From an uncultured Oscillochloris sp. (lineage in GTDB: Bacteria > Chloroflexota > Chloroflexia > Chloroflexales > Chloroflexaceae), in the NCBI GenBank assembly GCA_903877345.1, contig CAIRDL010000826.1:1-5071 (forward strand): a DNA stretch of 5,071 bases, in the 5' to 3' direction. The position numbers were made by a program, and so were the translations under genes. Position 1 is the stretch's first letter; each line of letters starts with the position of its first letter. This document shows positions 4,783 to 5,071 of this stretch, piece after piece. Under the pieces are notes generated by a model. It was not told where the DNA came from, did no database searches, and was given only the letters and a program-made list of their open reading frames with translations.

Positions 4783-5071
4783 GCCGAGGTTGCCCAAGGA
4801 TCTTCAGGCTCACGGCGTTTGAACCAGGTCTTCCACTCCTCGTGTTCCCACACCACCAGCAGTTGCGCGGCGTTGAAGATGGACGAATACGTGCCGCTGA
4901 TCAGGCCGATCAGCATGATGAGCACGAAGCTACGGATCGTCTCGCCGCCAAAAAGCAGCAGGGCCGTGAGGGTGAAGAAGGTGGTCAACTGGGTGTTGAT
5001 CGAGCGCGGCAAGGTCTGGACGATGCTGTGGTTGATGATGCCGTCGAACCCCTCGCTGGGGTGCCGACCAA
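4776..5071 (-). CDS. secF: Protein translocase subunit SecF, C-terminal part (5' end outside the window)
   Basis: The last 97 residues of SecF, a partner of SecD in the membrane complex that uses the proton gradient to help SecYEG-exported proteins leave the channel. The frame is open to the window edge: 19 residues precede LPRSINTQLTT, so an initiator at the TTG of 5012 is not needed and would be internal. Family marks are the INHSIVQTLPRSI segment, then TQLTTFFTLTALLLFGG and the GTYSSIFNAAQLLV segment ending the last two membrane helices. A short charged tail (WEHEEWKTWFKRREPEDPW) ends at ATSAG. The final residues and TGA sit in or at heptamer array 3. SecF is usually downstream of, or fused to, SecD; secD would lie to the right of this window. 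Confidence 0.95.
   Translation of the reverse strand, partial: GRHPSEGFDGIINHSIVQTLPRSINTQLTTFFTLTALLLFGGETIRSFVLIMLIGLISGTYSSIFNAAQLLVVWEHEEWKTWFKRREPEDPWATSAG

Noticed and set aside
4776..5012. A complete 78-residue small membrane protein starting at TTG 5012
   Set aside because: The frame stays open upstream to the window edge and the upstream residues continue the SecF family pattern, so the TTG is an internal Leu codon.

Overview
GC-rich bacterial DNA (roughly 60-65% G+C by eye). Gene content and protein style suggest Chloroflexota, perhaps a filamentous anoxygenic phototroph relative. That placement is inference: no rRNA or unambiguous lineage marker lies in the window. The window is mostly chromosomal housekeeping sequence, with no transposase, phage gene, CRISPR array, tRNA or rRNA visible.

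Layout. Positions 1-2748 hold three minus-strand genes that read as one operon, transcribed leftward in this order: a phosphatidylserine-decarboxylase-family membrane protein (2748-2062), a stand-alone RibD C-terminal-type pyrimidine reductase (2055-1180, only 6 bp after the previous stop), and guaA, GMP synthase (from 1105, running off the left edge). A 197-bp divergent intergenic region (2749-2945) carries two face-to-face sigma70-like promoters, each with a 17-bp spacer. One fits the leftward operon, the other the rightward acylphosphatase gene acyP (2946-3224). Further right are a plus-strand flippase-like/LPG-synthase-TM membrane protein (3535-4566) and, convergent to it, the 3' end of secF on the minus strand (5071-4776).

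The gaps on both sides of the flippase-like gene hold three distinct heptanucleotide tandem arrays within about 1.55 kb: (CAGGTTT)23 at 3243-3403, (GATGGGG)10 at 4571-4640 and (CAGCCST)12 at 4693-4776. All have an exact 7-bp period but different unit sequences. The last one supplies the secF stop codon.

How the genes relate. guaA makes GMP, and GTP derived from it is the starting substrate of riboflavin synthesis, where RibD-type reductases act, so the pairing of guaA with a RibD_C protein is metabolically sensible. The PSD-family protein, the flippase-like protein and SecF are all membrane-associated.

Most notable points: the PSD-family protein keeps the family scaffold but has Ala in place of the pyruvoyl-forming Ser and Pro in place of the conserved His, so it is predicted neither to self-process nor to decarboxylate; and the three clustered heptamer arrays share a period while one carries an interruption unit intermediate between two unit types. 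I see no wholly new multi-gene system here.
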